32,217 bases of DNA, from assembly GCA_001586965.3 (NCBI GenBank), contig LUCW03001953.1, positions 1-32,217 on the forward strand, given 5' to 3'. This DNA is from Sphaeroforma sirkka (taxonomy: Eukaryota > Opisthokonta > Ichthyosporea > Ichthyophonida). Positions within the stretch are counted from its first letter, which is position 1. Each line of letters begins with the position of its first letter. The notes below the pieces were generated by a model. The model was not told where the DNA came from and did no database searches. It saw only the letters and a program-made list of their open reading frames with translations. This document shows, piece after piece, positions 1-10,174 of the stretch. The position numbers and the translations under genes were made by a program.

Positions 1-961
1 AAACGAAAGGCGTTCGTCCCTGATCGAAGGGAACCGCCCCACAGCATTGTCGAATAGAACGTGTAATCTCCTTGTGACGTCGTTCTTGCCGCGCCCAGTA
101 CTCTGGGGGGGGTCAGATATGGTGGAGACACCTTTATGTAGCATCTCCGTTTCTGGACCAGAAGCTCACTACATCTTGCTTAAAGAACTCCTTCTCCAAG
201 CGTCTGTTTGATTTTACGGGGTGCCATGTTCGCTGCAAAATCTCTACAGAGTGTCTGTGTCGTGGTTTCCTTTCTTTTGTCTTGTCTGGTGTGGCTCGAA
301 GGATAGAATAGCCTGTGGTGATGTCCAAGACGTGAAGAATATGTAATTGTTCTTGCGTGGTCTGACCCCAGTGGCATCGGAATGAAGTCCACTTTGAATA
401 TGGTCCCCACGGCACGGTGCATCGATGCTAATCATCGGGTGGAAACCCTTTACGAAGTGTGTCCGTTGCCCCAAACATGTGCCATTGCCGCTGACCTCTG
501 TGGCTAACCTAAGCGCTTCTGGCCAAACGTGACCGTTCTGACGAAGTTGATTGACTGTGTCCGCCGCTCCATAATGTCCCATTCGTGTATGCGTGTTGCG
601 CTTGCGTGAGTTGCGTACGACGCTGTTTCTCCTCCGGCTTCGCTTTGCAGACGCCGGTTGACCCTCTGCATCTGCCATTGCCATCGAGATTTCTTCGCTG
701 TGTGCCTATTCACATGACATTTTTGTATGCTTTGGTTCTGCACAACCAAGTCGTTATGAAAACAGCGTAGTCGAATTTGAACCCATTGGGAGGACCCACC
801 CGGTACTACGGTAATGGTGACCCCATGGTGTTTTCCCACATGCGTACTTTATGCGTACCGACAGAACGTGTAGTGTCCGTAGTACCAGCACCGGTTCTGT
901 CTGCAATAACCGCTTGAACATGGTCAGAACCATGGTGCTCTTGAAGTACCCATGGTAGATG
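1..961 (-). pseudogene. Family 1 chromovirus pol fragment (end of Dam-like domain to mid integrase), truncated and frame-broken
   Basis: Read on the minus strand this stretch matches 15628-16554 of element E base for base over long runs. It carries the conserved KTPWGH segment after the methyltransferase-like domain, then the integrase zinc region and the first catalytic Asp region (short stretches resembling MPLG and HVLDI.TGYSILRATPDKTK). The reading frame switches repeatedly because of one- or two-base indels; one is an eight-G run near 105-113 where element E has four. Homology stops abruptly at about 961. The other end runs off the window, so more of the copy may lie to the left. It is a dead fragment of the E subfamily, with no intact catalytic triad. 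I am confident of the family and less so of the exact right boundary. Confidence 0.85.
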
Positions 962-1503
962 TAAAAAAAAGTCCTTAAAACCACTATCAGTGTGGAGTTA
1001 GAATTAGTTTGCAATTAATCCACACACGAGGTGAATTTTATTTGTAGACCATGTAGACAATCAAATATAAGAATAAATGACTCAACACTGAGCCTCAGGA
1101 GAGACTCCAGTAGGTTTTAGTTTCGTATTTTGATATGTTTACTACATTTTTACGACTAGTTACTTTAGGTGTATTATTCGATTTTATCTCGAGGATAATA
1201 TTGGACGGACTTTTAGTTCATTTTATTGACGAATTACAGTGGTAAAAGTCCCCTTAACCCACTATCAGTGTGGAGTTAGATTAGTTTTACAATTAATTCA
1301 CGAGTTGAATTATTTGTAGACCACGCAGACAATCAAAATAAGAATAAAACAGCACTGAGCCTCAGGAGACTCAGTAGGTTTTAGCATCGTAGCATTTGAT
1401 GTGTTTACTACATTTTTACGACTAGTTACTTTAGGTGTATTATTCGATTTTATCTCTGAGGATAATAGTACACGGAGAAGTTCATTTTATTGACGAATTA
1501 CAG
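962..1503. repeat. Two tandem copies of a ~270-bp AT-rich unit
   Basis: A unit from about 962 to 1239 is repeated from 1240 to 1503. Both copies contain CACTATCAGTGTGGAGTTAG near the start, GAGCCTCAGGAGA in the middle and TTTTATTGACGAATTACAG at the end, with small indels between copies; the period is about 277 bp. No coding potential is seen. Position beside a retroelement fragment suggests LTR remnants, but I see no TG...CA ends to prove it. Confidence 0.8.
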
Positions 1504-1661
1504 GAGTTGATCTCCCCAGAACCGGGTAGCTGAAAGGAGCTTGCAAAGTACTGACAGGAGCACAAAGTCTTCCGAGCACAGAGAGTTGATCTCCCTCAGA
1601 ACCGGATAGCCGAAAGGAGCTTGCAAACTACGACAGGAGCAAAGTCTTCCTGAGCACAGAT
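1504..1661. repeat. Two tandem copies of a ~79-bp unit
   Basis: GAGTTGATCTCC starts at 1504 and again at 1583. Each copy continues through CCGAAAGGAGCTTGCAAA (with small changes) to AGTCTTCC.GAGCACAGA. The block directly follows the 277-bp repeat and is otherwise non-coding. Confidence 0.8.
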
Positions 1662-1684
1662 AAGTGAAAAGAAATCCCCACCTT

Positions 1685-1927
1685 CCGTTTTACTCGGTTT
1701 GATACGTTTGGTGTGATTTTCATATATATATATATATATATATATGATTTTATTATTATTATAAATCTAGAGCAAATTGGAGTGATTAGTAATATATGCA
1801 GAAATTAACAGATGCCCATTTTATTAGCTGATGAGCATTTTATTTCTTCTTCCTTTTTTTCTATAAATATATATATATATATATAGTTAGTTCCGATTCA
1901 TCCGGTCGAATGCAACTTTTACTTTTA

Positions 1928-1969
<42 letters not shown>

Positions 1970-1997
1970 TTTGCTCGGTTTGATACGCTTTTGTGTG

Positions 1998-2052
<55 letters not shown>

Positions 2053-2115
2053 GCATATATTTTAAAATTATTATTTTAAATCTAGAGCAAATTGGAGTGA
2101 TTAGTAATATACGCA
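1685..2115. repeat. Duplicated ~115-150-bp block carrying TA microsatellites
   Basis: The segment starting CCGTTTTACTCGGTTTGATACG at 1685 recurs at 1966. Both copies continue into a (TA)n tract and then share AATCTAGAGCAAATTGGAG followed by TGATTAGTAATATA. TA runs lie at about 1722-1745, 1868-1885, 1931-1965 and 2001-2049. The longer second copy is explained by TA expansion. There is no coding potential. Confidence 0.8.
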
Positions 2116-2254
2116 ATTTTTTTAGCATTTTTTATTTCTAAATTTTTATAGATTAATTAGTCATCCGACCATTTCCCAACAACCATTCATTCTTCTTTTG
2201 ATTTTTTAATCCATCTTCGGTCCGAAAATCCAGATACTTCAATTACAATGCGAC
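2116..2254. other. AT-rich spacer before element I gag
   Basis: This short AT-rich sequence has no recognisable LTR ends, primer-binding site or ORF. It leads into the GC-richer gag leader of element I. If element I once had a 5' LTR here it is no longer recognisable. Confidence 0.4.
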
Positions 2255-2770
2255 TTTTCAGGCCGTCGATTCCCTCGCAGGCAACGGGGATGAGCGACAA
2301 GTCCAACGGCATAGCAATATGTCAGGGTGGGACGGGCATCGTCAGCAAAACTCTGACGAAATCAGGGGCCGACAGCCAGAGCAATATTTGAGCGACCCAC
2401 ATGGGGGGATTATCGTAGGGAAGCCGAACGAGAACAACTACGTAGACGATGGGAACTCAGCCGACAGCACCGAGACTTCGCGCGATCGATGCAGGATATG
2501 CGCAGGCTAGTTACGCTGACGACGGTAAGAACGCAAGTATAGTGACGTCGACGACGGTAAGCGCAAGTCTAGTGACGTCGACGACGGTAATGTTGGCAGA
2601 AAACGACCGCACACTGAGACGAACAGGCGAGAGAGATCATGACACCAGCGCAGTGGAACGAGCATCGCCGTTTTCATGTGTCAACGCCTCGAAGGGAAGA
2701 TATCTTTCTTTCTTTGTGGATGAACTTTGTCGAGCACAGGAAACCACGATGTCCCAAGATGTACATTACT
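2255..2770 (+). pseudogene. Probable gag N-terminal region of element I (frame-broken)
   Basis: This is a hydrophilic, Asn/Asp/Ser/Thr/Arg-rich coding-like stretch just upstream of the clear gag core. Candidate starts include ATG at 2290 and ATG at 2319. Open segments run 2319-2510 and 2449-2772 in different frames, so at least one frameshift is needed. The disordered composition resembles the N-terminal third of gag in element C (10089-9120), but I could not align it residue by residue. Assignment rests on position and composition only. Confidence 0.45.
2520..2592. repeat. Short tandem repeat, ~2.5 copies of a ~30-bp unit
   Basis: GACGACGGTAAG is followed by CGCAAGT.TAGTGACGTC, twice, then a partial third copy. 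It lies inside the presumed gag N-terminal region, so it adds a short Thr/Val/Ser-rich repeat to whichever frame was used. Confidence 0.75.
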
Positions 2771-2868
2771 AACGTCCACGATCGATGATACACTGAAAGG
2801 AGCGTTGAATACTCAATTGGAAGCTATCAGGAAGAACAGAGCTCCCGGAGCCACGGACATGGCCCTGA

Positions 2869-3879
2869 TTGGCCTTTAGACCGTTATCATTAAGCAGCAC
2901 AGCCGATAGAGACACACGAGGAGCGCTAGAAGAGACACTGAAGAACGCCCATATCTCAGGACTAGATGAGTCGTGGATGGTACGTTGGTTCTATAAGGTA
3001 CTCATACATTTTAAGGCAGCAAAGGCCACAATTGACTATCTCCGTGACAACCATAATCAGCTGAGGGTATATCCGGCGGAACAGGTCATAGACCAAATCT
3101 GTCAACATGAGAGCAAGGCCACCGTAGACCCCTACCTTTAAGAAGTTGGCGAAGGGTAATCCCCGCACCAAGGGGGTGTAGAGTCAGCCAGGGAACATTT
3201 GAACAAGATTGTGGAAGTTCACAAGAGAGCCTGGGAGCGAGCAGATAAGGGCAAGGACTTTCCTAAGCGGTTGCTTAATCACTGCCTCATACAGGCCCCT
3301 CGAGGACCTGACAGGTAATATGACGTATGAACGCACGCTACAACACCACATAGGTTGGGACCACCTGGAGACTGAAGACCTTCTCCGCATTTTAAATCCA
3401 GACATACAAGAAACCGATGCCATCCTCAGACAACGGGTACGGACACAGATGAATGTGGGGGATAGGCGTAGACAGTTTCCAGCCCAACAACAAGATCGTA
3501 ATTTGAATACGAATACAGGAGGAGGCAGCACACAACGCACAAGCACGTCTACGACCACCACGTGTTACGCGTGCAGAGCGGGTGCCCCACCCAGTTTCAG
3601 GCATATATCATCCTGCAAGCACTACCAGTCGAACAAAAGGGTTGGATTCACATCCAACTCGGGCCGAGGATTTAAGCAAGGCGTATCCTTAATAAGAGTT
3701 TGCCCGCGGTCAACACCATTACGGCTCTAACAGACTCGGACGACCAGCAAACGGAGCAGGAGGAGACCACGCCTACAGACACACACATTGCTTCCATACT
3801 GGCACACCCAGACGAAATCGAACAGGGTGAGTTGGAAGAGGATGCAACGTGTGAAACCATAGGCAGCGATCAGGAATAG
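2869..3879 (+). pseudogene. Gag core and nucleocapsid of element I
   Basis: The part from about 2905 aligns with element C gag (8955-8203): both share the pattern GALxExxKNAxIxGLDESW near the start, then a Tyr-Leu-Arg/Ile-Arg-Asp-Asn segment, QIC.HE..ATVDP, and later YERTLQ and LL..L.PDIQ. An unusual zinc knuckle, Cys-x2-Cys-x9-His-x3-Cys, is encoded at 3563-3616. After it an acidic, Thr/Glu-rich linker ends at a TAG at 3877-3879. The frame breaks near 3135-3210, near 3300 and again between about 3640 and 3709, so this copy cannot make full-length Gag. Gag would form the virus-like particle and bind element RNA through the zinc knuckle. Confidence 0.8.
3877..3879 (+). other. In-frame TAG between gag and protease of element I
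   Basis: The acidic gag tail reads in frame into TAG, then continues GAC-GTA-AGG-GTG-TCG-GAT. Element E has TGA at the aligned position (26410-26408, minus strand) followed by GAG-CTG-AGG-GTG-TCT-GAG. The residues after the stop (RVS.(A/S)D) are conserved between the two copies, so the coding frame beyond the stop appears to have been selected. It is a candidate readthrough site or simply the gag terminator. Confidence 0.6.
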
Positions 3880-4135
3880 GACGTAAGGGTGTCGGATGCA
3901 GATGCAACTTTAGTTTTCCGTCTAGCACACCTGTGATACTATCGATTAAAGATCCATTACTTTCAATGGACAATCGAGTATTCATATCCATCCTGATTAA
4001 CGGTAAGACATGCAGGGCGTTAGTGGATTCTGGGGCAAACAGAAGTTGCATTGATTCGACATCCGCACACGATTGGGGATTGCAAATTAAGTCGGCTCCG
4101 GAGGATCCTATATATACCTAGCTGATCGTAGTAGT
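3880..4135 (+). pseudogene. Retrotransposon aspartic protease of element I
   Basis: The retropepsin motif is encoded at about 4014-4050 (ALVDSGANRSCI, catalytic Asp at 4026-4028), preceded by the conserved segment IKDPLLSMDNRVFI that matches IQDPLLTSDNRVYI in element E. The enzyme would cleave the Gag-Pol polyprotein. Frames are broken on both sides: the conserved segment after the TAG at 3877 is in one frame, the catalytic segment in another, and the frame shifts again near 4100 before the RT linker. The family and active site are clear; this copy is not functional. Confidence 0.8.
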
Positions 4136-5160
4136 CTTCGTACACGGCGAATAGGCTCAACCGTACAAACTCCAGTACGATATGGTCTAGAGCTCACAGA
4201 ACAGTCTTTCGAGCTAATGAATCTACCACCGGCTATCGACGCGATCGTAGGCCAGGATCTTATGCCTGGCTTAGGGCTATACGTGGGAGGCCTTCAATCG
4301 CCATTCTCACCCATAGATCCAACAGAGCTAGACAAACTATTGGAACCAATACCGTTGAGACGACCACCAGATTTGACCGAGGAAACCGGTGTTCGCCTGG
4401 AACTAGACAAGGAACTGAGGAACAATGACGGTATTCGAGAAAAGGACAGGTGCAGACTGGAAGGAGGCGAAGTTAGATTGCCAGTGTCACCAGATCAAGC
4501 TGCAAGGATGCGGAAGGCAGTAAGGAACTTTGTAGCAGACAAATGGATACCATGGGTAGATAGACAGGTGCAGAAGTGGATTCAAGATTTGGTCATAGTT
4601 CAAAGGGATACAGCCACTTCCGTCAACTTACCCTTGCTCGCAGTGCCAGAGTATACTCAATCTGGAGAACTAAAGAAAGTGCGAGTGTGTTTGGACCTCA
4701 GAGCGGTGAATGCACTAATACCGGCGGATCAGTTCATTATTCCCCGTATCAACGACATCATTGGTAACATCAAAGGGAAGAGATATTACACGACATTAGA
4801 TCTAACCGCAGCGTACCATCGACTCCCAATTCACCCTGATTCTCAGTATCTATTCAGTTTCACACATGGTAAGAGCCAGTATTCATTTACATCAGCGCCA
4901 TTTGGACTACACACACTGACGCAGCAGTTTCAGCGTACACTGAGTGTGATATTGCAAGGACTTCCGGCACACCACTACCTGGACGACATCGTAATAGCAA
5001 CAGAGGACTACGAGGAACACGTACGAGTAGTGAAAGAGGTCATTCGGCGGCTGACGTACCACAGTTTCAAGCTAAACCCTTCAAAATGTCATTTTGCAGT
5101 CAAAGAAGTCATGATCCTAGGGAAATGAGTATCGAAGGCCGGAATTGATATTTGTCATGA
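4130..5160 (+). pseudogene. Reverse transcriptase of element I
   Basis: An open stretch from 4217 to 5128 covers the protease-RT linker and RT fingers and palm. Visible are the LDLRAVNAL segment, the YYTTLDLTAAYHRLPI palm motif (first catalytic Asp) and YLDD at 4976-4987 (the catalytic pair, Y-x-D-D form of Ty3/Gypsy RT). The segment 4130-4216 upstream is coding-like in the same frame. TGA at 5126-5128 interrupts the connection to the thumb, and a further one-base frame change before 5161 is needed to enter the RNase H frame; element E also loses the frame at this same place. RT would copy element RNA into cDNA. Confidence 0.9.
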
Positions 5161-7665
5161 AAGCAGGCCAAGCTCATTGACTGGCCAACCCCGAAGAAGT
5201 ACAAAGACATTGCATCGGCCTTGGAATTAGCCAACTTTCTTCACGAGCACCTACCAAACTTTGCAGAGGTAGTTGCCCCACTCCGGGAATTCGTAAGACT
5301 GAGGCCTAAGGAAATCATTGGAGTCAGGTGGGAACAGAGACACCAGCAAGCTTGGGATGCCATGAAGCAAGCCATAGTTGAGGCAGTAGTGTTGAAATTT
5401 CCCGACGACGAAGTACCTTTACAACTCGAAACGGATGCAAGCGACTACGGTATTGGAGGTACCTTGTTCCAGACCATAGAAGGGAAGAAGCAATACCTAA
5501 TGTTCTTCAGCAAGACCCTCAACGCAGCACAGCGCAATTACGCAACACCCATGAAGAAATTATTGGCCTTGGTATATGGTCTCACACACTTCCGGGATCA
5601 TCTCGAAGGTCAACGCTTTTCAGTGTTGACTGATCACAAGGCTTTGGTGTATATGAACACACAGCTAAAGCTGAATCCGATGCTACAACGATGGCATCAC
5701 ATCATAGCGCCTTTCAATTTTACTATCTCGCACATCCCGGGTATAAAGAACGTGTTACCAGACGCGTGGTCTAGGCTTCATGAGGGAACTGTTGAGACTG
5801 AGGACCCGGAGGTACTTTATGCAGAATGTTGGCAACTTTTTCCAGACTACTTTGAGCAAGCGCAGCGGATTATGGGTGATAACAATGTCCATGTCTTTGC
5901 TTCGCAACAGGATCACCATTTGCCACGCTACTACACCGACGATGACAGGGGTGGAGCGTTTGCACATTGTTGGAAAGATATAGACGGATGGATGAACCCA
6001 CCATGGAGATTAATCCATAGATTGTTGCGCAAGATACGATCAGAGAGGGCCACAGCTACGGTGTGTCTACCGTGGGCGCCCCACGAGCCTTGGTTCCAGT
6101 TATTCAAGTCGCCTCTACAAAGAGACCCAGTATTAGTTCCAAGGACAGCCCACTCCTTCCTCAAATACGGAAAGTATGCGAGTGGCAAGACACCATGGGG
6201 TCACACAGTCATTGCCAGAGTAGACCCACGCAATGGTTACAGCCTTCCAGCGACGTTTTCAGCACGATTGGGATATGCAGAACCGTCCTCAGTATCGAAA
6301 GTCACCCCATTAGATACGTCTCGGCTAGTATCGATCGCTACCTCGGAAGTAGCCATGACGGATTCTCCAGATGAGGAAGAGATAAGCCGTCGCACACAGC
6401 TCGCCTTGTGTCAGCATGAGATTGGGCATCATAGAGCAGAAGATACAGTTGCTCAACTACAGCAGAACGGACATTTGTGGCCTAACGCTCTGGAACTTGC
6501 ACAAACAGTTAGGAGAAACTGTCGCACATGTCTAGGACAGAGTGTGTTACGAAAGGGACTTCACCCGATGATTAATATAACGGCAAAGTATCCGTGGGAT
6601 CATATTCAAGTCGACATGATTCCAATGCCACTAGTTTCAGCAGCAGGAAATCGATATATATTGCACGTCTTGGATATAGCAACGGGGTACTCGATATTGA
6701 GAGCAACGGCCACAAAGTCAGCAGAAGTGGTGACATCGAAACTTATGGAGGTGTTTGGGGAACATGGTTTTCCCAGGAAAGCTCAATCAGACGAGGGAGG
6801 CGAGTTTTCGAACAAGATTGTTATATTAATAACTCAAGAAGTTGGAGTGATGCATGCGAAGTCGCCACCATATCGTCCTCAGGTTCTGGGAGCAACGGAG
6901 AGAAGACACAGAGACATACACGAAGGAGTTCGCAAGCTATGTGAATCTTTGCCTACGGCATGGGATGTCCGACTACCACATATTATGCTGTGCCAGAACC
7001 TCCGAATATCTCGGTGACACAAGACAGCACCATTCAGTGCTTACTTCGGTCGCCGTCATGTTCCGTTTGCTGACTTCACGGATGACCTTCCGGGGAATCA
7101 GCCGGTCACCAATGAGGCTTGGGCACACCGGCTGGATCGTTTACACGACACTATCTTGCCGACGCTTTACAAGGTCACGCAGAAATACGCAGACACACTA
7201 TCCAGGCAGTTTGACCGCCTCCATGCCTACGATTTTATCGCCTTTCAACCAGGGGATGTGGTAATGGTACGGTCCGAAGGTCGCACAACCAAAGCAATGC
7301 GACCAATGTTTGGACCATACGTGGTCAAAGCCAGACAGGGACAAGGATATGAACCGACGCACAAGGATGGTTCACTTCCAGATACTTTCAAAGGTAAACC
7401 AGTTAGAGTGGAACTTTTGCGACTAGTCCATAGAGCCACCGAAAAGCCTTTAGAAGATCATATGTGGCAGGATAGTTCCTCGTTCCGTTACATCATTCGA
7501 CATAGACAGAATGATTCCACAAGGAATACAGAATACTTGGTTCGCTGGCGGGATGGTGATCCAACTTGGGAGTCAGCCGAAGCTTTTGACGATCCGAATG
7601 ACATCGTGGCATACCACAAAGCCGAGCAAACTCGGCAGAAGAAGAAAGCGGCACAACAACAATAA
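5161..7665 (+). pseudogene. Pol C-terminal half of element I: RT thumb, RNase H, Dam-like domain, integrase, chromodomain
   Basis: A single frame runs from 5161 to a TAA at 7663-7665, interrupted only by TGA at 7015-7017 where element E has an Arg codon. Domains in order: RT thumb/connection; RNase H with the ETDASD motif near 5428-5446; a Dam-like domain about 5872-6180 with NPPW at 5995-6006; a conserved KTPWGHT segment; integrase HHCC (from about 6415); catalytic Asp 6613, Asp 6790 and Glu 6898 (DD35E spacing); a GPYVVKA module near 7312; and a chromodomain about 7480-7620 with EYLVRW and PTWESAE. The chromodomain is expected to direct integration to marked chromatin. One substitution separates this half from an open frame. 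Confidence 0.9.
5872..6180 (+). other. Dam-like N6-adenine methyltransferase domain in element I pol
   Basis: Between RNase H and integrase lies V-x-V-F-A...LPRYY...GGAFAHCW...GWMNPPW...ATVCLPW...PWF. The order and spacing resemble phage-type Dam methyltransferases (DVCA...N...PRYF...DGLAQDW...WCNPPY). The catalytic-type tetrapeptide NPPW is present at 5995-6006. Relative to element E, the Asp of DVFA has become His (HVFA) and the Asp of DW has become Cys, so this copy is probably impaired. The assignment is from motif recognition only. Confidence 0.65.
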
Positions 7666-7670
7666 TTCCA

Positions 7671-7986
7671 ACGTTACGTTGATGAATACTAGATGTCTAT
7701 CATCTACTTCCGGATCGGAGTTTTGTCTCTCCTCGTGAGATTTCACCACGGTGTAGAGGCGAACGACGATTCCACAACTCGAGCTTAAAGGCGATTATAA
7801 CTCCAGCGGATACCCTAGCTTATGGTGGGGTGAAAACATACCAGCACAGCCGGGATGGTTCAAAAGACCAGTTTCCAAGGCACGAACTTACTCAGCAGAA
7901 GGATTTCACTAGTTTATATATATATATATATATATATTGTTTAATTTACACTACTAGTTTTATATGTTTAATTTTCAATAGTTTAA
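7671..7986. other. Junction spacer between element I and inverted gag C, with a TA microsatellite
   Basis: This 316-bp stretch follows the pol stop of element I. It is GC-balanced to about 7900, then AT-rich with a (TA)n run at 7915-7937. It does not match the 248-251-bp LTR seen at 13943 and 27085. Gag C homology starts abruptly at about 7987, so a rearrangement breakpoint lies there. No ORF is supported. Confidence 0.5.
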
Positions 7987-10089
7987 TGTATTCTGCCCCT
8001 GTCCTGCGGTTGACGTTGTGGACGGTCTGTGTACCGATTGTACGTCCCTGAAAGGACGGTTGTTGTCGTATAGCATTGCCCGACCCTCTGCGCTCACCGC
8101 TTGCGACGCCCTGAAATGATGACACCGTGGGATGTGCCTACCACCTGGTGGCGCCTGTGCCTGGCACCCCGCATAAGTCGTTGGTACCGTAGGTTGGGGC
8201 TGTTAATTCCAATTCTGCGTTTGTCGTCTACTCTTGTGTGGGTTGGGGCGGCTATTGGTGTCATCGTGACTTCCATTGGTCGAAGGGCCCTCGCGTTTGT
8301 TGCGACCCTGGAAACGTGCTGTCGTACGTTGCTGTGCATCCTGAATGTCAGGGCTCAACAGCTGTATAAGCTCGTGTGTCTCCATCAGTTGCCATTTGGG
8401 ATGCAACTGTAGAGTACGTTCATACATACGGCCGTTAAGAGCTTCTTCTAATAGTTGTACAATGCAGTGGTTCACTAAATTCTGTTGGAAGTCGGCATCT
8501 GTCTGGCACCGTTCACGTGCCCTCCTGTGGTTCTCCATGAGCCGTGCTATTTGTTCCATAAGAGGAGTGTGCATGTTCCGACTTTGGCCCTTGGCTAACT
8601 TGCAAAACGCGGGATCGACAGTGGCTTGTGTTTCGTGCGAACAGATCTGTTCGATCTGTAGTTGAGGTGTGCATGTCTTCAACCGTTCAGAATTGTCGCG
8701 GATGTAGTCCAGTGTTGACTTCTCGGCCTTGAAGTAAGATAGTACCTTGTGAAACCATGTAAGGTTCCAACTCTCATCCAGCCCTGCGATTTGTGCGTTC
8801 TTGAACGCCTCGAGGAGAGCCCCTCTTGTGTTCCGTTCCATAACATCATATAGGTGGTATCTGTTCGACGGCCAATCAGGCCACGTACGTGGCGAAGGTA
8901 CGGGACGCTTCTCTACCAGTCGGGACTCGAATGTAGCTCGAAGTGTCTCAATCACGCCCCGAAGAGCTTCAGCTCGAGCCGTATTATTCTCCTCGATTGC
9001 TTGGCATAGCTCGTCACTTAAATGTAGTATCCGTGCGTGTATCGCCTGTCGGCTTTACTCGATACTCTCCGGTGTGGGAAGAGGTGTAGGCATCGTTGTC
9101 TCCGCTGGCTTCAAAGATTATTCTTGCCCATTCATCGTTGGTGTGCATAACGTGGTCTCTGTACGTCGAGGAGTCCGTCCGTACTCACTAGCGGATTCCT
9201 TCTCGAATAACTGCCGTTGTTGGTGTTGGCGATATGTCGAACTCATTTGGTCTTGTCTCGTCTTGAGTGCCTCCTGCCCGTGTGGGTTCCGTTTGGCTAA
9301 CATTTGCTCGCGTACAACATCCTGGAATGATGGCGCTGCCTCCCTGGATGACAGTATCTCTTCCTCCTCAGAGGATTGCCCTTCTGACTCCGGTGACTCG
9401 TATCCAAGGCCATGATGAGGTTGTGAATGACCTAGTATTCGAAACGTGGGGTTATTCTCCCTATCTCGTGTTGTCTGCTCCTGTCTGTGTGAACTAGTAG
9501 ATTGGACGTGTGGAGACAACAATGTAGTAGGGCGCTCTGAAGCCGTACGTTGCCATCTTTGTTCATACTTGTCCAACAGCGATTGTTGTTGAGCCATGAG
9601 CTCGGTGAGCTTTTGTGTTGACCGCTGCTCCCGCGTCGTACCCTTGTTGCTGGTGTAACGCCTCCGCTTGTTAGGTGGGAGGCGTGATTGCCCATTAACA
9701 GAGGATAAGGCGCCTGGGATACCCGAAGACGAACGGGGAGGCAGTCCGTTACTGGCTACATGGTCATCAGCAATGGACTGTTCCCTGTTCGCGCGCAGGT
9801 CGGAATCCTCCTTGGCCTCGTCGCTGTCTGCTACGTCTTCCGTTGTAAGGCTAGGTTCGCCCCTAGTTGCCGTAGGTATCTGTCGATCGAAGTTTACTCC
9901 CTGGTTATGGACCTCGTCATCCTGAGTATCCCTCCGCTCCGTCTCAGACCGTTGGCGGGAATGATTCGTTGGATGTTGGTGGCGCTTGGTCCCTCTCCGG
10001 TCTATATCATCCTCCTCTCGACGTTCAGGGGTTAGGCGTTGCTGTCGGCGGCTTTGACGTGTGTTGGACATATTAGTATATATTGTCAT
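7987..10089 (-). pseudogene. Gag of family 1 element C (truncated at its 3' end)
   Basis: The frame starts at ATG 10089 on the minus strand and stays in register down to 8203. It is interrupted by three TAA codons (9120-9118, 9057-9055, 8205-8203). The N-terminal ~320 residues are disordered, rich in Arg, Gln, Ser and Glu. The core from about 8955 matches element I and element E gag (GLDESW segment, QIC.HE segment, YERTLQLHP, LIQLLSPDIQ). Beyond 8203 the homology continues through the zinc-knuckle region, where the first Cys has become Tyr, and ends at about 7987. Protease and the rest of pol are absent. This is the only copy here that keeps the gag N-terminus of the E-like subfamily. Confidence 0.85.
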
Positions 10090-10174
10090 GTAATGGAGGT
10101 TTGGAAATGTATGCAGTCATCCTCAAAATAGTTCGGGTATAAATACTTCCCGTCCTAGAGGTTCGACGCCCATC
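10090..10174 (-). promoter_or_regulatory. Possible leader of gag C with a TATA-like element
   Basis: Upstream of the gag start, the minus strand reads GGAAGTATTTATACCCG at about 10149-10133, a TATA-box-like sequence 45-60 bases before the ATG. No LTR end or primer-binding site is recognisable between it and the third-family integrase fragment. A promoter role is only a guess. Confidence 0.25.

Larger units (their letters stand above)
2241..7670 (+). mobile_element. Element I: family 1 Ty3/Gypsy chromovirus, decayed, LTRs not recognised
   Basis: In order on the plus strand are gag with a zinc knuckle, aspartic protease (DSG), RT (YLDD), RNase H, a Dam-like domain, HHCC and DD35E integrase, a GPY/F-type module and a C-terminal chromodomain. 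This is the Ty3/Gypsy chromovirus order. Gag and protease-RT are broken by several frameshifts, while the RNase H-to-chromodomain part is open except for one stop. Its protein is clearly homologous to element E but well diverged, so I and E are different subfamilies. No flanking LTR pair could be found; the right side merges at 7987 with an inverted gag fragment. Confidence 0.9.

Noticed and set aside
1722..2049. TA tracts as a CRISPR-like or origin structure
   Set aside because: They are simple microsatellites of varying length inside a larger duplication. There are no regular spacers or conserved repeat units.
8203..9120. Stop-to-Gln reassigned genetic code, suggested by in-frame TAA codons in gag C
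   Set aside because: The 1375-codon pol frame of element G has only one internal stop, a TAA where the sister copy F has Tyr. A reassigned code would place many TAA/TAG codons in such a frame. Scattered nonsense decay explains the data better.
8801..9415. Long plus-strand open stretches opposite gag C
   Set aside because: They lie antisense to a clear gag frame, have Ser/Arg/Cys-biased composition and match nothing.
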